NCBI RefSeq assembly: GCF_009765355.1 | Contig: NZ_VTHK01000003.1 | Location: 326,676-390,675, forward strand | DNA length: 64,000 bases | Origin: Amycolatopsis anabasis | Lineage (GTDB): Bacteria; Actinomycetota; Actinomycetes; Mycobacteriales; Pseudonocardiaceae | Direction of reading: 5' to 3' | Shown: positions 51,673-60,165 of the stretch, in pieces | Layout: each line of letters starts with the position of its first letter | Numbering within the stretch: the stretch's first letter is position 1 | Position numbers and translations under genes: made by a program | The notes under the pieces: generated by a model | The model's input: only the letters and a program-made list of their open reading frames with translations | The model's database searches: none | What the model was told of the DNA's origin: nothing

Positions 51673-52596
51673 TCAGCCCGGGAGCGCGCGCAGGCGGCGG
51701 GACGGGCGGGCCAGCGCGACGACCGCGGCCCGCGCGGTGACCCGCCCGGCGAGCGCGCGCACGGCCTCGCCGAGCAGGACCGCGAGGTAGTAGGCGGCCC
51801 CGGCGACCGGACCGCGGCGGCGGGTGAACAACCGCACCCGGTTGACCGTCAGCAGCGCCCACAGCACCGGGTTCACCCCGGATTCGCCGCCTTCGTGCTC
51901 GACGACCGCGGCTGGTTCGTACCACAGCCGCCAGCCCCGGTCCCCGGCCCGCAGCGCGAATTCGGTTTCCTCGCCGTACAGCAGGAAGGACTCGTCCCAC
52001 GGGCCGATGCCGCGCTGGGCTTCGGTGGAGATCAGCATCGCCGCCCCGGTGGCCCAGGCCGCGGCACACGGGCGGTGGTAAGCGGTTTCGTCGGTGATCA
52101 GCTCGCCGAGCGCGCCCAGGCGCCCCGCGCGGTTGCCGCCGATGACCGCTTCGGCGAGCGCGCGGACCACGGTCGGCGGGCGGCGCAGCGAAGGCTGCAG
52201 GGAACCGTCCGGGTTGAGCAGCCGCGGCACCACGATCCCGCGGCCCGGTTCACGCAGCGCCGCGGCCAGGACGGCGACCGAACCCGGAGTGAGCCGGGCG
52301 TCCGGGTTCAGCACCAGGTATCCGTCCACATCGGACTCTTGCCAGGACGCGACGGCCGCGTTGATCGCCGCCGCGTACCCGGCGTTGTGCGGCATCCGCA
52401 GCACCCGCACCGGGATCCCGTGCTCGCGCTGGGCGACCGCCACGGTGTCGTCGCGGGAGACGTTGTCCGCGACCACGACCTCGACCAGCCGCACGCCCCG
52501 CGTGCCGTCCGCCACGGACGCGAGCGCACCGGCGAGCACGTCCGCGCTGTTGTGCGTCACGATCACCACGGCCACCCGGAACCCCGCATCGGTCAC
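51673..52596 (-). CDS. GT2 family glycosyltransferase (rhamnosyltransferase-like)
   Basis: 307 residues from GTG 52596. FRVAVVIVTHNSADVLAGAL at the N-terminus, VVVADNVSRDDTVAVA near 39-54, LVLNPDARLTPGS (N-P-D-A-R) near 93-105, and the second acidic region YGEETEFALRAGDRGW near 201-216. This subgroup includes dTDP-rhamnosyl- and galactofuranosyl-transferases. The longer reading from 52674 would overlap the deacetylase stop by 14 bases. Confidence 0.87.
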   Translation of the reverse strand: MTDAGFRVAVVIVTHNSADVLAGALASVADGTRGVRLVEVVVADNVSRDDTVAVAQREHGIPVRVLRMPHNAGYAAAINAAVASWQESDVDGYLVLNPDARLTPGSVAVLAAALREPGRGIVVPRLLNPDGSLQPSLRRPPTVVRALAEAVIGGNRAGRLGALGELITDETAYHRPCAAAWATGAAMLISTEAQRGIGPWDESFLLYGEETEFALRAGDRGWRLWYEPAAVVEHEGGESGVNPVLWALLTVNRVRLFTRRRGPVAGAAYYLAVLLGEAVRALAGRVTARAAVVALARPSRRLRALPG

Positions 52597-52660
52597 GGTG
52601 CGGTCATCGCCGCGAGGCGTGCCCTCGTTACGTTTCCGTTGCCGCCCAACGGATTCCGCG

Positions 52661-53323
52661 TCAACCTCGGACACGTTTCACCAACTTGGCGCAAGCCCGC
52701 CGCGCCTGCCGCTTGAGCCCCGGCGCGCCCGCGAGCACGTCTTTGATCCACTGTGGACCAAGATCGTGCCGAAGGCTGGTGCGGGGCTGCAGCCAGGTGT
52801 GCTCGCGCGCCGGGCCGCCGTCGCTGGTGTAGGCCCGGGTGACCCCGGCGTGGCGGAGCCGGGTGAGCACGCGGCGGTCGTAGGACCCGAACGGCACCGC
52901 GACCCGGGTCACCGGCTGCCCGGTCAGCTCGGCGAGCGCCTTCGGGGCGTCCAGGAATTCCTGGAGGACCAGCTGGTGGTCCAGCCGCCGCCAGTCGCGG
53001 TGCGCCCAGCCGTGCGAACCGATCCGCATCCCGGCGGCGAGCAGGGCCCGAACGCCGTCGGCGTCCACACTGCCCGGTTGCCCGATCCGCCCGGCGAGCA
53101 GGAAGAACTCGGCGGTCAGCCCGCGCTCGACGAGGCGGGGCAGGGCGATCTCGACGTCGGAGGCGTTGCCGTCGTCGAACGTGATGCGCACCCGCTCGTC
53201 CCCGGCCACGGCGTCGAGCACCTGCTCGAACTGCCCGACGGTGACCCAGGTCCGGTCCTCCCCCGGCTCCAGCTCGCGCACCGGCGTGCCGATGCCGTGC
53301 ACGGTCAGGTTGACGACGGTCAC
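52661..53323 (-). CDS. Polysaccharide deacetylase (NodB homology)
   Basis: 220 residues from GTG 53323 with GAGGAGG upstream. Motif 1 TFDDG (near 49-53), motif 2 SHGWAHRDW (near 106-114, with the H-x3-H metal ligands), and later VAVPFGSYDRRVL. No signal peptide or membrane segment, so it should act in the cytosol on a glycan precursor or via another partner. First gene of a three-gene operon with GT2 and GNAT. It would remove N- or O-acetyl groups. Confidence 0.87.
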   Translation of the reverse strand: MTVVNLTVHGIGTPVRELEPGEDRTWVTVGQFEQVLDAVAGDERVRITFDDGNASDVEIALPRLVERGLTAEFFLLAGRIGQPGSVDADGVRALLAAGMRIGSHGWAHRDWRRLDHQLVLQEFLDAPKALAELTGQPVTRVAVPFGSYDRRVLTRLRHAGVTRAYTSDGGPAREHTWLQPRTSLRHDLGPQWIKDVLAGAPGLKRQARRACAKLVKRVRG

Positions 53324-53420
53324 CGGGGCCTCCTCGAAGCGCGTTGCCCCGTTAATCGCGGCCCCGGCCCCGGCATTACAGCGCGGGAGCCGGAAGTGGC
53401 AGCACTTTCGGCATGCCGTG

Positions 53421-54275
53421 CTACTTGCGGATCTCCAGGGTGCAGCACTTCGGGCCGCCACCGGCCTTGCGGAGTTCGGAGATGTCGACGTGGTAGGGCA
53501 CGTAGCCCCGGTCGGCCAGGCGGGCGGCGAGGGTGGTCGCCTCGAGCGGGAGCACGACGTTGCGGCCGTCGGAGACGCCGTTCAGGCCAAAGCACGCGGC
53601 GTCGTCCGCGTCGGCCAGCACGGCGTCCGGGAACAGCCGCGCCAGGACGCGGCGCGAACCCGGGGAGAACGCGTCCGGATAGTAGGCGATCTGCGCGCGC
53701 GTGGTGTCGGTCGCCTCGGCGAGCACGAACAGCGCGGTGTCCAGGTGGTAGTAGCGCGGATCGGTGAGGCGCAGCGAGACCACCGGGACGCCGAGGACCT
53801 CCTGCGCCTCGGCGTGCGCCTCCGGGTCGGTGCGGAACCCGGTGCCCGCGAGCAGTTCGCGGCCGGTCCACGCGAAGTCGCCCTCGGCCTCGTTGATCTT
53901 CGTCGGCATCACGACGTCGCGATACCCGTGTTCGACGAACCAGCGGCGGAAGTGCTCGGCCTCGGCGGCCCGCTGCTCGGCCCGGAACCGCGAGCCGAGC
54001 ACGCGGCCGTCGATCACCGTGCCGGAGTTGGCGGCGAACACCATGTCCGGCAACCCGGGTCGCGGTTCGATCTCCTCGACGGTGTGACCGAGGCGGCGAT
54101 AGGTGTCCCGGAGTTCGGTCCACTGGGCGAGCGCGCGTTCCGCGCTCACCGGTTGGCTGGGGTCCATCCAGGGGTTGATCGAGTAGTTCACCGCGAAGTA
54201 CCGCGGCGGGCACATGAGATACCGGCGAGTCGTGGGCACCCGGGTCACGGGCGGCACAGGCGCGACAACCTCCAT
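53421..54275 (-). CDS. Dimethylarginine dimethylaminohydrolase/amidinotransferase-fold hydrolase
   Basis: 284 residues from ATG 54275. The opening RYLMCPPRYFAVNYSINPWMDP is characteristic of the DDAH/arginine-deiminase-like group. Catalytic residues: His in YYHLDTALF near 174, and the C-terminal Cys277 or Cys278 in GGPKCCTLE. It should hydrolyse methylarginines or arginine-like substrates to citrulline. The start lies in a 15-bp tandem duplication that supplies its GGAGG. It diverges from an Lrp-type regulator. Confidence 0.88.
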   Translation of the reverse strand: MEVVAPVPPVTRVPTTRRYLMCPPRYFAVNYSINPWMDPSQPVSAERALAQWTELRDTYRRLGHTVEEIEPRPGLPDMVFAANSGTVIDGRVLGSRFRAEQRAAEAEHFRRWFVEHGYRDVVMPTKINEAEGDFAWTGRELLAGTGFRTDPEAHAEAQEVLGVPVVSLRLTDPRYYHLDTALFVLAEATDTTRAQIAYYPDAFSPGSRRVLARLFPDAVLADADDAACFGLNGVSDGRNVVLPLEATTLAARLADRGYVPYHVDISELRKAGGGPKCCTLEIRK

Positions 54276-54363
54276 GCCATAAACCTCCATGCCATAAAGG
54301 TATGGCTCGATACAGACGCAAGCAATCAAGGTTTCTTGCGGAGATACCTGCTAAACATTGCGT

Positions 54364-54810
54364 GTGAACACTATCGACCAGCGAATCGTTTCGTGCCTGG
54401 TGGCCAACGCACGATCGAGTTACGCGGAGATCGGCAAGGTCGTCGGGCTGTCCGCTCCGGCCGTCAAACGCCGGGTCGACCGGCTGCTGGAAACCGGCGT
54501 GCTGCGCGGGTTCACCGCGGTGGTCGATCCGGAGGCGCTCGGCTGGGGCACCGAGGCATTCGTCGAGGTGCACTGCCAGGGCAACGTCACCCCGGGCCGG
54601 ATCCGCTCCCGGCTCGAACCGCTGCCCGAGGTGGTCGCCGCGTACACGGTGACCGGCGCCGCCGACGCGATCGTCCACCTGCGCGCCGCCGACATCCACC
54701 AGCTGGAGACCGCGCTCGAACGCCTGCGGGGATTGGAGATCGTCGACCGGACGGTGTCGACCGTGGTGCTTTCCCGGATGCTCGAGCGGCCGCCCACACC
54801 GGACAAGTGA
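54364..54810 (+). CDS. Lrp/AsnC-family transcriptional regulator
   Basis: 148 residues from GTG 54364 (TTG 54358 possible). Helix-turn-helix YAEIGKVVGLSAPAVKRRVDRLLETGVLRGF around residues 20-52 in typical segments, then an RAM ligand domain with VVAAYTVTGAADAIVHLRA. Such regulators sense amino acids. Divergent from the DDAH-like gene, a common arrangement in actinomycetes for arginine or methylarginine breakdown, so DDAH is the likely target. Confidence 0.9.
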   Translation: MNTIDQRIVSCLVANARSSYAEIGKVVGLSAPAVKRRVDRLLETGVLRGFTAVVDPEALGWGTEAFVEVHCQGNVTPGRIRSRLEPLPEVVAAYTVTGAADAIVHLRAADIHQLETALERLRGLEIVDRTVSTVVLSRMLERPPTPDK

Positions 54811-54820
54811 TGATGGCCGC

Positions 54821-55582
54821 ATGACCGATCGGATCCATGTGGAGCATTCCGGGAAGGTCGCGGTGCTCACCGTGGACGCCCCGCAGAGCCGCAACGCCCT
54901 GACCCTGGACCTGTCCGCGCAGCTCGCCGCGGCCGTGCGGGACGCGGAGGACGACCGGAACGTGCACGCCGTCGTCGTCACCGGCGCGCCCCCGGCGTTC
55001 TGCGCGGGCGCGGATCTGTCCGCGCTCGGCGCCGCCAAGGAGGAGGGATTGCGCGCGATCTACGAAGGCTTCCTCGCGGTGGCCCGGTGCGCGCTGCCGA
55101 CCATCGCCGCGGTCGGCGGCGCGGCCGTGGGCGCCGGGCTGAACCTCGCCCTCGCCGCCGACGTCCGGATCGCCGGGCCGCGTGCGAAGTTCGTCGCCCG
55201 CTTCCTCGAACTCGGCCTGCACCCCGGCGGCGGGATGACCTGGATGCTGCAGAACGCGGTCGGCACCCAGCGCGCCACCGCGATGACGCTCTTCGGCGAA
55301 GTGCTCGACGCCGAGGCCGCCGCAAGCGCTGGTCTCACCATGCGGACAGTCGAAGGCGACCACGAAGCGTTGCTCGAAGCGGCGCTCGCCCTCGCCGCGC
55401 CCGCCGCCGAGGCGCCGCGCGAGGTGTTGCTGGCCACCAAACGGTCGATGCGCGCGACCCGCGCCCTGGCCGAGCACGCGGCCGCCGTGAACGTCGAAAT
55501 CACCCCTCAACTGGCCTCTTTGGAGTCACCGGAGTTCGCCGAGCGGCTGCGTGCGATGCGCGCCCGGATCAGCGGCCGCTAG
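54821..55582 (+). CDS. Enoyl-CoA hydratase/isomerase-family protein lacking the usual glutamates
   Basis: 253 residues, crotonase fold. The CoA-binding and oxyanion region is CAGADLSALG near 64-73 and VGGAAVGAGLNLALAADVRIAG near 99-120. In true hydratases this second segment carries a Glu where Asn is found here (GLNLA), and the next motif reads RFLELGLHPGGG instead of PEILLGTIPGAGG-type, so the second Glu is also lost or displaced. The reaction is therefore probably not simple hydration. Ten bases after the Lrp stop. Confidence 0.85.
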   Translation: MTDRIHVEHSGKVAVLTVDAPQSRNALTLDLSAQLAAAVRDAEDDRNVHAVVVTGAPPAFCAGADLSALGAAKEEGLRAIYEGFLAVARCALPTIAAVGGAAVGAGLNLALAADVRIAGPRAKFVARFLELGLHPGGGMTWMLQNAVGTQRATAMTLFGEVLDAEAAASAGLTMRTVEGDHEALLEAALALAAPAAEAPREVLLATKRSMRATRALAEHAAAVNVEITPQLASLESPEFAERLRAMRARISGR

Positions 55583-55638
55583 CCCGGACGCGCTGAGAGG
55601 AGCGTCACCGCCGGCAGCGGAAAGTAACTGTTACCATC

Positions 55639-55683
55639 GGTCACAGGTAAGCGCGGTCACACCCGGAGGTAAGTGGGGTCACA
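55639..55683. promoter_or_regulatory. Direct GGTCACA repeats upstream of korAB
   Basis: GGTCACA occurs at 55639, 55655 and 55677; the first two are each followed by a GGTAAG. The spacing is 16 and 22 bases. They lie 117-161 bases upstream of korA and could be regulator sites. The protein is unknown. Confidence 0.35.
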
Positions 55684-55799
55684 CCGCAACACGTGACAAC
55701 GAAACACCAAGTAATCTCGAGGTATCTGCGGCACGATGACTGCGCTCCAGTAACAAAAACCGGGGTGCGGTTCAGTCGGGAGAGAGGGTTCCCTGACCC

Positions 55800-57719
55800 A
55801 TGACCACCAGCGCGAACGGCAGCGGCAACGGTGCCCTGTCGGCGACCCGTCCGACCGAGGTCAGCCAACTGGACCGGGTGGTGATTCGGTTCGCCGGCGA
55901 CTCCGGTGACGGTATGCAGTTGACCGGTGACCGCTTCACTTCGGAAGCCGCGGCCTTCGGCAACGACCTGTCCACGATGCCGAACTTCCCCGCGGAGATC
56001 CGCGCACCGCAGGGCACCATCCCCGGGGTCTCCAGCTTCCAGGTGCACTTCGCCGACTACGACATCCTCACCCCGGGCGACCGCCCGGACGTGCTCGTCG
56101 CGATGAATCCCGCCGCGCTCAAGGCGAATCTGGGCGATGTCCCACAAGGTGGGACGGTCATCGTGAACACTGATGAATTCACCAAGCGCAACCTGACCAA
56201 GGTCGGCTACGAGGCCGATCCGCTCGATTCGGGTGCGCTGGAGTCCTTCCAGGTGCACCAGGTGGCGATGTCCACGCTGACCCAGGGCGCGCTCGCGGAC
56301 ACCGGCCTGGGCAAGAAGGACGCCGAGCGCTGCAAGAACATGTTCGCCCTCGGCCTGCTGTCGTGGATGTACCACCGGCCCACCGAGGGCACCGAACGCT
56401 TCCTGCGGGAGAAGTTCGCGAAGAAGCCGGACATCGCCGAGGCCAACATCCTGGCCTTCCGCGCGGGCTGGAACTACGGCGAGACCACCGAATCGTTCGC
56501 GACGACGTTCGAGGTCGCCCCCGCGAAACTCGCCCGCGGCACCTACCGCCAGATCACCGGCAACACCGCGCTCGCCTACGGGCTGGTCGCCGCGGGGCAG
56601 CAGTCCGGGCTGCCGATCCTGCTCGGCACGTACCCGATCACCCCGGCCAGCGACATCCTGCACGAACTGTCCAAGCACAAGAACTTCGGCATCCTCACCT
56701 TCCAGGCCGAGGACGAGATCGCCGGGATCGGCGCCGCACTGGGCGCCTCGTACGGCGGCGCGCTGGGCGTCACCAGCACCTCGGGTCCGGGTGTCGCGCT
56801 GAAGTCCGAGACGATCGGGCTCGGCGTGATGACCGAGCTCCCGCTGGTGGTCATCGACGTGCAGCGCGGCGGGCCGTCGACCGGTCTGCCCACCAAGACC
56901 GAACAGGCCGACCTGCTGCAGGCGATGTTCGGCCGCAACGGGGAATCCCCGGTCCCGATCGTCGCCCCGTGCACCCCGGCCGACTGCTTCGACGCCGCGC
57001 TGGAGGCCACCCGGATCGCGCTGACCTACCGCACGCCGGTGCTGCTGCTGTCCGACGGCGCGATCGCGAACGGCTCCGAACCGTGGCTGATCCCGGACGT
57101 CGAGGACCTGCCCGACCTGCGCGTCGAGTTCGCGACGGAACCCAACGCCACCAACGACAGCGGCGAGTTCTGGCCGTACGTCCGCGATCCGGAGACCCTG
57201 GCCCGCGCCTGGGCCGTACCGGGCACCGCGGGCCTGCAGCACCGCATCGGCGGGCTGGAGAAGGCCGACGGCACCGGGCACATCTCCTACGACCCGGCCA
57301 ACCACGACAAGATGGTCCGGTTGCGGCAGGCCAAGATCGACGGCATCGCCGTGCCGGACGTCGCGGTCGACGACCCGTCCGGCGGCAAGGCCCGCGTTCT
57401 CGCGCTGGGCTGGGGCTCCTCCTACGGGCCGATCGGGGCGGCCTGCCGCCGGGTCCGCAAGCAGGGCATGCCGATCGCGCAGGCGCATCTGCGGCACCTC
57501 AACCCGTTCCCGGCGAATCTGGGTGCTGTCCTCGCTTCCTACGACAAGGTCGTGGTGCCGGAAATGAACCTGGGGCAACTCGCGATGTTGTTGAGGGCGC
57601 GCTACCTCGTCGACGTCGAGAGCTACACGAAGGTCGCGGGCATGGCCTTCAAGGCCGAAGAACTGCAGGGCGTCTTCACCGACGTGATCACCGCAACCAG
57701 CGAGGAGGCGGCGAAGTGA
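55800..57719 (+). CDS. korA: 2-oxoglutarate:ferredoxin oxidoreductase subunit alpha (with fused gamma domain)
   Basis: 639 residues. Residues about 20-200 are the gamma domain (RFAGDSGDGMQLTGDRFT, PAEIRAPQGT), and from about 240 the alpha/pyrimidine domain (LGTYPITPASDILHELSKHK split, VTSTSGPGVALKSETIGLG, DVQRGGPSTGLPTKTEQADL in pieces). This fused arrangement matches mycobacterial and streptomycete KorA. With KorB it oxidatively decarboxylates 2-oxoglutarate to succinyl-CoA using ferredoxin. Stop overlaps the korB start. Confidence 0.95.
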   Translation: MTTSANGSGNGALSATRPTEVSQLDRVVIRFAGDSGDGMQLTGDRFTSEAAAFGNDLSTMPNFPAEIRAPQGTIPGVSSFQVHFADYDILTPGDRPDVLVAMNPAALKANLGDVPQGGTVIVNTDEFTKRNLTKVGYEADPLDSGALESFQVHQVAMSTLTQGALADTGLGKKDAERCKNMFALGLLSWMYHRPTEGTERFLREKFAKKPDIAEANILAFRAGWNYGETTESFATTFEVAPAKLARGTYRQITGNTALAYGLVAAGQQSGLPILLGTYPITPASDILHELSKHKNFGILTFQAEDEIAGIGAALGASYGGALGVTSTSGPGVALKSETIGLGVMTELPLVVIDVQRGGPSTGLPTKTEQADLLQAMFGRNGESPVPIVAPCTPADCFDAALEATRIALTYRTPVLLLSDGAIANGSEPWLIPDVEDLPDLRVEFATEPNATNDSGEFWPYVRDPETLARAWAVPGTAGLQHRIGGLEKADGTGHISYDPANHDKMVRLRQAKIDGIAVPDVAVDDPSGGKARVLALGWGSSYGPIGAACRRVRKQGMPIAQAHLRHLNPFPANLGAVLASYDKVVVPEMNLGQLAMLLRARYLVDVESYTKVAGMAFKAEELQGVFTDVITATSEEAAK

Positions 57720-58780
57720 CCGCGATTGATCTGGGGCTACCGGAACTCGGGGGGATCGACCTCGTTCCGGCGACCGACGAACCGCAGAAGGCCAAGGACT
57801 ACAAGTCGGACCAGGAAGTCCGGTGGTGTCCCGGCTGCGGTGACTACGTCGTGCTCAACGCGGTCCAGGCGTTCCTGCCGCAGCTCGGCCTCAAGCGCGA
57901 GAACATCGTCTTCATCTCCGGGATCGGCTGCTCGTCGAGGTTTCCGTACTACCTCAACACCTACGGCATGCACTCGATCCACGGCCGCGCCCCGGCGATC
58001 GCCACCGGCCTGGCCACCACGCGGCCGGATCTGTCGGTGTGGGTCGTCACCGGCGACGGCGACGCGCTGTCCATCGGCGGCAACCACCTGATCCACGCGC
58101 TGCGGCGGAACGTGAACCTCAAGATCCTGCTGTTCAACAACCGGATCTACGGGCTGACCAAGGGCCAGTACTCGCCCACCAGCGACCAGGGCATGGTCAC
58201 CAAGTCCACGCCGATGGGGTCGGTGGACACCCCGTTCAACCCGATCTCGCTGGCCCTGGGCGCCGAGGCGTCGTTCGTGGGCCGGGCGCTGGATTCCGAC
58301 CGCAAGGGCCTCACCGAGGTGCTCACCGCCGCCGCGCAGCACCGCGGTTCCGCGCTGGTCGAGATCTACCAGAACTGCCCGATCTTCAACGACGGCGCGT
58401 TCGACGTGCTCAAGGACAAGGACGAGGCCGCCGAACGGCTCATCCCGCTGCGCGCGGGCGAACCGATCGTGTTCGGGCCGGAGAACCAGTACGGCGTCAC
58501 GCGGAGTTCGTGGGGCGGGCTGGAGGTCGCCAAGGTTTCCGAGATCGGCGAGGAGAACGTGGTCGTCCACGATCCCGCCATCGCGGACACCTCGTACGCC
58601 TTCGCGCTTTCCCGCCTCGGCGACCAGAACCTGACGCACACCCCGACCGGGATCTTCCGCCAGGTCAAGCGCGCCACCTACGACGACCAGGCCCGCGCCC
58701 AGGTCGAGCAGGCCCGCGAGGCCAAGACCCCGGACCTGCAGGCGCTCCTGCGCGGCAAGGACACCTGGACGGTCGCCTAG
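57716..58780 (+). CDS. korB: 2-oxoglutarate:ferredoxin oxidoreductase subunit beta
   Basis: 354 residues from the GTG overlapping the korA stop. TPP-binding motif GDGDALSIGGNHLIHALRRN near 109-128 with NNRIYG following, and the cysteines for the Fe-S cluster in WCPGCGD (37-43) and GIGCSSRFPYY. TPP-dependent decarboxylating subunit of KorAB. The ferredoxin partner is not in the window. Confidence 0.95.
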   Translation: MTAIDLGLPELGGIDLVPATDEPQKAKDYKSDQEVRWCPGCGDYVVLNAVQAFLPQLGLKRENIVFISGIGCSSRFPYYLNTYGMHSIHGRAPAIATGLATTRPDLSVWVVTGDGDALSIGGNHLIHALRRNVNLKILLFNNRIYGLTKGQYSPTSDQGMVTKSTPMGSVDTPFNPISLALGAEASFVGRALDSDRKGLTEVLTAAAQHRGSALVEIYQNCPIFNDGAFDVLKDKDEAAERLIPLRAGEPIVFGPENQYGVTRSSWGGLEVAKVSEIGEENVVVHDPAIADTSYAFALSRLGDQNLTHTPTGIFRQVKRATYDDQARAQVEQAREAKTPDLQALLRGKDTWTVA

Positions 58781-58789
58781 TTCTCTTTG

Positions 58790-58840
58790 TCATGAGGGGA
58801 CCCCTCCGGACGAATTCTGTCTGGAGGGGTCCCCTCATGA
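58790..58840. repeat. 51-bp hairpin repeat, copy 2 (terminator-like)
   Basis: Arms identical to those of the element at 18004-18054; loop differs at four of fifteen bases. It sits between convergent korB (ends 58780) and the sunset-domain gene (ends 58844), so it is placed as a bidirectional terminator. Confidence 0.87.
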
Positions 58841-58843
58841 AAG

Positions 58844-60079
58844 TCAGGCGAGGGGGCGGAAGCCCACGCGTTCGGCGTCGGCGGCGGTGCGGAACCACAC
58901 CTCGGCGACCATGCGCGGGAACTGCGGCGATTCCTCGGTGCAGTAGCGCAGTGCGGTGACGCTGGCCTTCACGCCGAATTCCTCGGACGGGCGGCCACCG
59001 CCGGGCCGCGGCATCGCGGAGCCCGGGCCGAACGGACCCGGTGGCACGGTCGGATCCGCGGGTCGGGGATCGCGGGCCGGGGGCGCCGGAGGCGGCGGCT
59101 CGGCCGGTCCCGCGGCGGCCGGATTCGGCCGGACGGCCGGTTCGAACAGCGAGCCGCTGCGGCCGCCCTCGACCTCCGGAATCGGTTCGCGGCGTTCGAT
59201 GGGCCGCATCGACGGCTGGATCGGCCGGGGCGGTTCGAAGCCGCCGCGAGGCGACTGCCGGGGCTGGCGTTTGGGCAGCGCGGATTCGGCCTCTTCGATC
59301 GGATCGGCTTGCGCCTCGTCCGGTTCGGGTGCGGGCGGCTCCTCGTCGAGCGCGTAGGAGGGCGGGCCGGGCTCGATGTGCGGTGTGAAGATGGACGTCT
59401 TCTCGGCTTCGCGTTCGGCGCCGGTCTCGGCTTCGGCGGGGAACTCGGCTTCGGCGGGGAACTCGGGTTCCGCGGGCGGCTCGGGCAGCGGATCCAGCCT
59501 CGCGCTCACCGAGCCGAACTCGGTGGCCGGTTCGCGCGGGGGCGGTGTTTCCCGGGGGAATTCCGGTTCGAACGTGTGCGGCGGCTCCGGTTCGTACGCA
59601 CGCGGCAGCTGCGGCTCGTGCGGGAACTCCGGTTCGCGCGGCGGCTCCGGCTCGAACAGCGGCGCCCGCGTTTCCTCGGTCTCCGCCGGTGGTTCGAGGT
59701 GCGACGCCATCGCGGGCTTGGCGAAGGAGGTCGTCTCCTCCGCGTCTTCCCGCGCGTACCAGGTTTCCGGCCGTTCCTCCGATTCGGGCTCAGGCTCGGG
59801 TTCGAACGCGGGCCGCTCGGGTTCGGGTTCGGGCTCGAAGGTGCGGGTCGGCGGGTGCTCGGGCGCCCAGGTGCGCGTGGGTTCCGGTGCGAACGTCCTG
59901 GCCGGGGGCTGCTCGGCGACCGGGGCCGCGGCGGCCCGTTCGGCGTGCGCGGCCGTGAGCCTGCGTTCCAGCTCGCGGCTTCTCGCCTGCGCCGGGCGGA
60001 CCAGCAGGATCCAGGTGAGCAGCACGCCCACCAAGAACGCGAGCAGACTCCACAGCCAAACCTGTCCGAACAGGTTCAT
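58844..60079 (-). CDS. Membrane-anchored Pro/Glu-rich protein with C-terminal sunset-like domain
   Basis: 411 residues. One N-terminal membrane segment (about 7-27) with a short outside end, then a basic stretch and coiled-coil-like part. Residues about 55-340 are low complexity, dominated by Pro, Glu and Phe, with many repeated FEPEPE-type blocks. The last 65 residues (GPFGPGSAMPRPGG... KASVTALRYCTEESPQFPRM... VWFRTAADAERVGFRPLA) match the sunset-type domain. Orientation (Lys/Arg after the segment) suggests the bulk is cytosolic. Function unknown. Confidence 0.7.
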   Translation of the reverse strand: MNLFGQVWLWSLLAFLVGVLLTWILLVRPAQARSRELERRLTAAHAERAAAAPVAEQPPARTFAPEPTRTWAPEHPPTRTFEPEPEPERPAFEPEPEPESEERPETWYAREDAEETTSFAKPAMASHLEPPAETEETRAPLFEPEPPREPEFPHEPQLPRAYEPEPPHTFEPEFPRETPPPREPATEFGSVSARLDPLPEPPAEPEFPAEAEFPAEAETGAEREAEKTSIFTPHIEPGPPSYALDEEPPAPEPDEAQADPIEEAESALPKRQPRQSPRGGFEPPRPIQPSMRPIERREPIPEVEGGRSGSLFEPAVRPNPAAAGPAEPPPPAPPARDPRPADPTVPPGPFGPGSAMPRPGGGRPSEEFGVKASVTALRYCTEESPQFPRMVAEVWFRTAADAERVGFRPLA

Positions 60080-60165
60080 ATCCGCGCTGTCCTTTCCTCC
60101 TTGCCCCCGGGATTCCCTTCAGCAAGCCCCGGACGGCAAGCCCATGACGCGGCGGAGTGGCTACC

